Of a stretch of 31,344 bases of DNA, positions 26,154-31,344 are shown piece after piece. Numbering within the stretch: position 1 is the first letter of the stretch; every line of letters begins with the position of its first letter. Made by a program: the position numbers and the translations under genes. The stretch is taken from positions 91,230 through 122,573 of the forward strand of contig JBBHKE010001520.1 of the NCBI GenBank assembly GCA_037447655.1, given 5' to 3'. The notes below the pieces were generated by a model. The model was not told where the DNA came from. It did no database searches and saw only the letters and a list, made by a program, of their open reading frames with translations. The DNA is from Zygnema cylindricum. Its lineage: Eukaryota; Streptophyta; Zygnematophyceae; Zygnematales; Zygnemataceae.

Positions 26154-27681
26154 GTCAGCCAAAAAGCCTAGTCTTGGTTGTATTTTCTAGCAAATAAGTA
26201 TTTTGTGATGAACTTTTATCTGTTGTCCTTTTGCTTCGATGTGTTCTTGCTTAATTGCAGAAAAAAGTGAAACGAGCGAGGCTGGTTCAAGGCAAGCCAC
26301 CACAGGAGCAGCGGACAGGAGTGAAGGACAGGCAGAGGGAGGAGAATCTGAAGATGGCATCCTTGGAGCTGTTAAAGATTTTGCCAGGTATTTATGATCT
26401 TTGCAATAATTTGTATTACAACTAGTTTTCGGATTTTAATTCTTAATCTGGGTCCATGCGATGTGTAGAAGATTGTTTGAGCAATCCTGTCCTCGTCAGA
26501 AATAAGCAGCTTAAATCAGCTTCACTGACCATATAAGTGTTAATAACGTTAGTTTGACGTTTTTTTTTTGGCCAGAAGTCACAAAATAGTGTTAATAACA
26601 CACTTTAAGGTGACCAAAAATGGCCATTTCATCCTATACTTGAAGTATTATCATTGATACTAATTTATCGTCCGTACTAATGTAATTCCTTCACACTGAT
26701 ATCGATGGGCAGCGTAGGAAAATATGTTCCGTAAATTCCTTTTGAAAGTGTTCAAAACATTCTCGAACTAAATCTGGTGCAATATTCGTACAAGAAGGCA
26801 TTCGCTGTAGATATTCCACGTACAGTCACGCAGTGTTAATTGTTCAAACATCTTAATATTGACGATCAATGTTTACACAAAGAAATTGTGACAGTCAAAT
26901 GACAATGAAGATAATAGCAACTTCATTATCATTGGGTGTTATTTTATGGTGGCTTTTGTCATGCACAAGAAACAAACTTCTCCTTACTTAACGGTTCAGT
27001 GGTGAGAGGTGTTGACAACCTTCGCACATAATCCACAAAATTTCATATGTTTTGAACTGAAAATGTGCGTAGAAAGGGGGAAAAAAGGGCAATAATGAAG
27101 CTGTTACTTATTATGTAAGAATAAGTGATGAAAACCTCTCAAAGCTTGTGCAAGGAGAACCGGCACAAAAACCTCAAGGCTTTTAGCCTGAAGTGAAGTT
27201 TTTTGCTTATCTTTGGCAGTCTAGAAACATGGGACTTTTGTCCTACTCTCTGCCTTGGACTTGATGAGCGTGCTCAAGTATCAAGTCTATTCGATGAACG
27301 TGCTTAAGTATTGATTCCTATTTGACTTTCGTGCTGAAGTATCGCTTCTATTTGAGGATCATGCTTAAGCATCGGTTCTATTTGACGATCGTGCTTAAGT
27401 ATCGATTCTGTTTGAGGATCGTGCTTAAGCATTGATTCTCCTTGCACAAGCTCTGACGGAAAACGGGTTTGGCTTCTGCATGGAACAGGCGGGAGGGCGG
27501 CTTTGCAGGCTCTATGGGCCAACCAAATGTCCCCAATAATGAGGACAGAAAAAGCCCTACAGTAGTTTGGCAAGCCGCTACGTTTCTGGGGATGTTCGTT
27601 CTTGGAGTTGTTTTAGGGCCCCAATTATGGAAACTTGTGGCAAGAGTGATCGCTTGGTTACAAAAACTAAACTGGAAATAA
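19460..27681 (+). CDS. Type I DnaJ (Hsp40) co-chaperone, plastid-targeted
   Basis: Eleven coding exons: 19460-19867, 20203-20271, 20881-20982, 21395-21522, 22151-22346, 22835-23010, 24235-24364, 25208-25368, 25634-25722, 26261-26387 and 27489-27681. They give 592 residues, with GT-AG and matching phase at every junction. Residues 1 to about 105 are rich in Ser, Thr, Arg and Cys with few acids, as in a chloroplast transit peptide. The J domain (about 110-172) has YRKLARQ and the HPD triad at 138-140, split from helix II by intron 1. A Gly/Phe region follows (about 183-235). The zinc domain has four complete CxxCxGxG motifs: CQQCYGSG (262), CPTCGGMG (279), CAECQGQG (305) and CRRCGGEG (319). C-terminal substrate domains run to [10 protein letters not shown]-like sequence near 457. 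An acidic/polar linker and a hydrophobic tail (553-592) end the protein. Family members stimulate Hsp70 ATPase; plant plastid homologues (DJA4/5/6 class) act in stromal proteostasis and Fe-S assembly. Plastid rather than mitochondrial targeting is inferred. Confidence 0.92.
19564..19619 (+). repeat. 18-bp coding repeat in the transit peptide
   Basis: Three imperfect 18-bp units (TCTAGTTTAAGGACTCCC, TCTAGTTTAAAGACTACT, TCCAGTGTAAGGACTTAT) encode [12 protein letters not shown] and SSVRTY. A looser SSLSSRTS segment precedes them. The repeat keeps the Ser/Thr/basic character of the targeting sequence. Confidence 0.8.
20536..20607. repeat. ~25-bp tandem repeat in gene 2 intron 2
   Basis: Three units of the form ATGGATACTCTTGTC plus about 10 bp (AGTATTACT or AAGTACTAAT). 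Small substitutions separate the copies. Confidence 0.7.
21893..22080. repeat. Degenerate ~70-bp tandem repeat in gene 2 intron 4
   Basis: About two and a half diverged units, starting near 21893, 21964 and 22034. Each has a T-rich run after GAAATTNTTTT or GATAATTTTGG, then CCATTCC or CCAATCC, a (G)GTTGAT-like block and a TCTTTTAAA-like block. It lies just upstream of the exon 5 acceptor. Confidence 0.45.
23182..23204. repeat. Lone terminus of MITE family E in intron 6
   Basis: CTCTAATCGCGATTTGCGGT followed by GTA resembles the right TIR of family E. No matching left end was found, so this is a solo or eroded end inside gene 2 intron 6. A similar but weaker sequence occurs near 24145-24178. 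Confidence 0.4.
24460..24565. repeat. CTTGGT(C)/CTTGGGTC minisatellite in intron 7
   Basis: A run of about ten short units (TCTTGG, GTCTTGGG, TTCTTGG) of 6-8 bp. It is followed by GAGTTTCGG-type degenerate units. Confidence 0.8.
25950..26153. repeat. Compound (AC)n-(CGCA)n microsatellite in intron 9
   Basis: Degenerate TACACGTACG/CATACGCATA units at about 25950-26010 are followed by pure (AC)n at 26074-26110 and (CGCA)n at 26111-26153. Open frames across it are artefacts of the repeat. Confidence 0.9.
27143..27452. repeat. 30-bp minisatellite flanked by 17-bp inverted repeat
   Basis: A 17-bp sequence AGCTTGTGCAAGGAGAA at 27143-27159 recurs exactly inverted at 27436-27452. Between them, about 27255-27440, lie six 30-bp units of the form GTGCTTAAGTATCGATTCTG plus TTTGAGGATC, with substitutions. 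The right arm ends 36 bp before the acceptor of the last gene 2 exon. Confidence 0.85.
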
Positions 27682-27766
27682 AAAAATACATTGCATAGCA
27701 TCGTAGCTCGCATAATTGCCCATCTGCGGATTTGAAGAAAAATTCTTAGAGCCTTCTTCTACTGGG

Positions 27767-27772
27767 AATAAA
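27767..27772 (+). promoter_or_regulatory. Candidate polyadenylation signal, gene 2
   Basis: AATAAA lies about 86 bp after the stop codon. Another AATAAA overlaps the stop itself (27677-27682). Plant poly(A) signals are loose, so the 3' end remains unplaced. Confidence 0.3.
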
Positions 27773-28804
27773 GTAGGGAGACAAAGTATTGTCAAGGGAG
27801 AGTTCATATGAAGGGGACAGTCTGGGAGGAAGGACAGGATTTTTGCGCAACTCTCAGAAAAGTTCGTTTTTGCAGCTGTTTGATTAACATAATAAAAGTA
27901 CTGTACGAAGTCGTTTGTCGCATATCAATGTTCAAAATATTTCTGTTGAGATAGGCACTCCCCTGCGCTGACATAGTTTTGACCAATAATTAACATAATG
28001 ATTAACATGTTAGTTAACATAATATTATTCATAATAATCGTCTAACATTGTCAAGCTGTTGCGGTTCCGGGGCCAGTGCCGCTGCCACTGGAGCCATCCA
28101 ATGGATCAGAAGGAGACTGTGACAGTGACTCTAAAGAAAAAACAGTGGCAATTTCAGGGACATGAATTGAAGCCTTTCCTTACAATACAATGATTTTTTC
28201 TTAATACAATGCTTTCCTCCTACATAGAGAAGCAGTATAGAGTGAGATTGAGTTTCCAAGCCATTTTTCTCCTCCATTTTATTTTTTTTTAGATCTTTAT
28301 AGAAATTGTCTCATTTGCAGAATTTGAGGATGCGTTGAGTTTTGGTCGTTTGTCATTTGTTTAACCTATTTCTTATGTCGTAGTTGGTTTTACAGCTGGA
28401 AATTGAGTAATGTCTCTGTAATTTTGCGGCCATGTTAGCAATAGTTAGGGTAATTTTAGACTACGCAAGACCCTTTTTCTCGTTCAGTGTCAGATTATAA
28501 CAAAAATACCAATACTTCATAAATCAGGATGTGTTATTCTTCTTTTTTTGTGGTTATTCTCTATTTGCACGAACACCTTTGATGTGGTCTCAAAATTTTC
28601 ATTTGAGGCTTTGAACGTTTTCAATTCTGTGATTCATGAGTGTTATTTATTATATGTTATTAAACGCATAAGATGGTAAACCACGAGTCCATGGAAACAT
28701 AACAAATTCGATATGGAATTTGTGCAATTTTCAAAGTTGACTTTTGTAGTTGAACTGGAGAGGCTTTTGACTGGTTTGTTAACATTTGAGACATATATTT
28801 TATG
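27773..28804. other. Intergenic downstream of gene 2
   Basis: AT-rich sequence except for a GC-rich patch at 28051-28130 that could be a minus-strand terminal exon (see findings). No other gene, RNA or repeat recognised. Confidence 0.35.
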
Positions 28805-31160
28805 ATCTTCTAGCGGCGTCCCGCCTTGTGGTTGTCACCAAACCCAATAGGGCAATCCTCCCTATTGCAGTGGGAGAGAACCGAGCCATTTGCATCTAGC
28901 TTTATCTGGCCGTACATTATTATTTTTCTCCTCGTCAGTTTGGAGTGGCATCTCATGGGGTTGTGGGGCCATGGTCCATGGGATTCGAGCCTTGTTGGAT
29001 GCCCGTCTGGACTGGTTAGTTCTTCAAGTCGATGTCTCTAACGCATTCCATATGGTGGAACGGAATGCCATTTTTCCAGAGCTTATGCTTGCACCTTCAG
29101 CTCCAATGCCATTTTGTCGGAGCTTATGCTTGCACCTTCTCCGATTGTCCAGATATTTCCCTTTGTGAGGTCCTTTTACTCTCCGACCAGCAACCTTTCA
29201 TTTTCCGTTGATGGTGATTTGATCGAGCTTTCCTCTACAACCGACACTCGTCAAGTCGACCCTCTCGAGGCCCTTTGTTTGCCCTTGTTCATTACTGGGC
29301 CCTCCGCGCTTCCGCTACTGCTTTACTTTCTTGCCACTTCCCTTCGGTGCGGACGATGCACAATGGGTTTTTGGACCAAGTCATACCAGCCTATAACGTT
29401 TTCAAGGATCATTTAGCCGAACTCAACCTCTCTGTCTAGCCTTGGAAGTGTGTTGTTTGGTCCCCTTGTGACATTACTACATTTACTCCCCCTCTTAGAT
29501 TTTAGACGACGACTCCATTAAAGGACGCCCTTGGTTGAATCCTTTCGTGACCCAATTTCTTGATTTTGCTCTTCAAAGATATGTCCCACGTAGACAACCT
29601 TCCAAACCTTTCTGATTCTAGGTGGTTGTTGCTCTTTTGACACGGTATTTCCCTCACGCCCTTCCTACCTTATTCGCACTTCCCCTCGCACCCCAACGGT
29701 CGTCTCATCTCTTTTTGCCTTTGAAGATAACCTCGAGAACGTTCTTCACACTTCGTTAGGTCTTAGGGCATTTGATCACGAGTATGGGTCTACGACCCGC
29801 ATTCAGGCTTTTTTTCATGTCTCCGCTGGCAGTTTTGGTTTATTGTCGACGGCACGTGTTGCTCCTGCTGCTTATTTTGAAATTTGGTCCCTAGTTGCCT
29901 CCACTCTTGTCCCTCGTTTTTGGCTGGGGACATTCCTGTTCTAGCTACCGTTGTCCATCGACGGTGTGCTCGCCTTCCAACGGTGCATTTTGGATGCGTC
30001 ATCTTCTCTTCCTCTCGCTGTTGTCACGAACATGCAGGTTCTTTCCACCGTGGTTACAACATCAGGTGCGCGTATCTAAAAAGAATCCATTTCTAGTGAG
30101 GCTGTCGCCGCAATGAAAATGGAGCTTCTCGAGGAGCTTTCTTCTCATTTTTGCGCGCACACTCTCTGTCTTGTGGTGGGCTTGGTTCCAAAGCTTAGCT
30201 ATTGGTTACAATTATTTTATTCACACTCCGTTTCACACCTGCTCAATTCACCACGACCATCGGGTTTTTGCTTGGCCTCCCTTGTGCACTTTTGCTTGGC
30301 TCTCTCGCTTGCTTGTGTGACAATGCTCTTAAGCCCAATGACATCCTGTTGCTCCCACTGGGCTGAATTGATTCAGGCGCATGACATTATTCATGACACC
30401 GTTACGACTATTGCTTTTGAGAGGGGGCTCTTTTATCATTAAGAGGATTCCCATATTTTTCTATGCGTCGGATTTATATTGTACAACTCGATGGTGCACA
30501 TCATATATTTGGTGACGTTGTTTTGGCGATCCCTACTTCAGATATAGTTGTCAGTCAAGCGGCTTGGCGTGTTGGAGTGGCGCTCATGACGTGTTAAAGT
30601 GAAAGAGCGTGATTTTGCCCACCGAGATGCTTTATTCCAATGGCCGTTGAGATCTTTGGTTGTTTGGGTGTTGCTTTGGACGAGTTTCACTGTGTTTGTG
30701 GTCGGTGCTCGTTCGAGCGTCGGGGACCTGGGAGCCCTTTTGCTTCGGTCTTTAATTTCCTTTTATTGTCACGGTTATCTGGGGCTTTACAACAAGTGCA
30801 AGCTTCTATCCTCATCCAATTGTGTATTCGAGTTGTGAATCATCAAAATGTTCCGAACTTCCTTCCCGTGCCCCCTCAAGCTTCGGGAACTTACGAAGTT
30901 GCTTCTTGTAAATTTTTGGTTATATTGGGGTTTGGTTTGGCCATTTTGGTTTTCGCACCCTGTTGGGTGTTTCCTCTGGTGGTTGTTGCTTGTTTTGGTG
31001 TCTTTGTTTTACCTGTCCTTTCTGTGTGTTCATTGCTTTTGCCTTGCTTATCTTTTTCTTTGCTTCCCGCCTCATTTAATTTTTCGGTTTAAGCATTGCC
31101 GCCCCTTTTTGTTCCCATGGATCCGATAGTTTACCATCACGCTTTTTAATAAAGTCGAGG
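28805..31160 (+). mobile_element. LINE copy L3, longest but frame-broken
   Basis: A non-LTR retrotransposon remnant on the plus strand, in order: RT finger peptides RLVVVTKPNRAILPIAVGE (about 28814-28870); a QFGV-like segment; LLDARLDWLVLQVDVSNAFH with the first catalytic Asp region (about 28993-29055); STTDTRQVDPLEAL (about 29233-29275); a GADD catalytic pair near 29347; post-RT and Cys-rich segments; and an endonuclease tail with MAVEIFGCLGVALDEF at 30640-30687. The 3' UTR ends in AATAAA at 31148-31153. Frames change several times, so it is inactive. The 3' half and UTR match L1. The 5' end appears truncated near 28805. Confidence 0.85.
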
Positions 31161-31344
31161 TATTTCGTGAGACATACATTTAGTTCCTATTTTTCTTCCA
31201 CACGGTTTTTTTTTTCTTTCTTAGCATTGCACACTTTTTCAAATTCTCTTCTGTTTAACAGTCAATCTTGTTGCCCCAGTAGTTAGGAATGACGTATACC
31301 TTCTCAAACTCACTCAGCGATATTGAGTGAGATTATCTCTGGAT
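31161..31344. other. Flank of LINE L3
   Basis: T-rich sequence to the window edge with no recognised feature. Confidence 0.3.

Overview
This is a stretch of eukaryotic nuclear DNA, most likely from a streptophyte (land plant or charophyte alga). It is AT-rich, its genes carry many GT-AG introns, and it holds a plastid-type DnaJ with a transit-like N terminus, a plant-style (CBE1-like) version of the eIF4E-binding protein 4E-T, microsatellites, MITEs and decayed LINEs. I cannot name the species. All gene models were built by hand from conserved peptides, splice consensus and codon phase.

Layout. 1-2700: intergenic, with a MITE of a TA-flanked TIR family (1120-1343), a 338-bp hAT-like element with a perfect 8-bp target duplication (1550-1887) and a related element (2093-2257). 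2701-10805 (+): gene 1, about 13 coding exons and about 1165 residues, a CBE1/4E-T-like protein. It has a YX4L(hydrophobic) eIF4E-binding motif near the N terminus, a KFARWF motif and a long Pro/Ser/Gln/His-rich tail. 10806-19459: intergenic, with a duplicated (GA)n block, two more hAT-like MITEs, two more TA-flanked MITEs, two degenerate minus-strand LINE copies (13648-15130 and about 15850-17000), and one orphan but intact exon of the coatomer delta subunit (17116-17339). 19460-27681 (+): gene 2, 11 exons and 592 residues, a type I DnaJ with predicted plastid targeting, a complete J domain, G/F region, four-motif zinc domain, C-terminal substrate domains and an unusual hydrophobic tail. 27682-31344: intergenic, then a third LINE copy on the plus strand (28805-31160), closely related to the first minus-strand copy. 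The two lie inverted around gene 2.

The two genes are in tandem but have no evident functional link: one is a translation/mRNA-fate regulator, the other an organellar co-chaperone. The points most worth a second look are the orphan delta-COP exon, the hAT-like MITE family with clear target duplications, a duplicated 3' splice site in gene 1 that would create a premature stop, a frame break in gene 1 at 9060-9123, and a 30-bp minisatellite bracketed by a perfect 17-bp inverted repeat just before the last exon of gene 2. I did not find a wholly new system. Most of the unexplained structure is repeat-derived.
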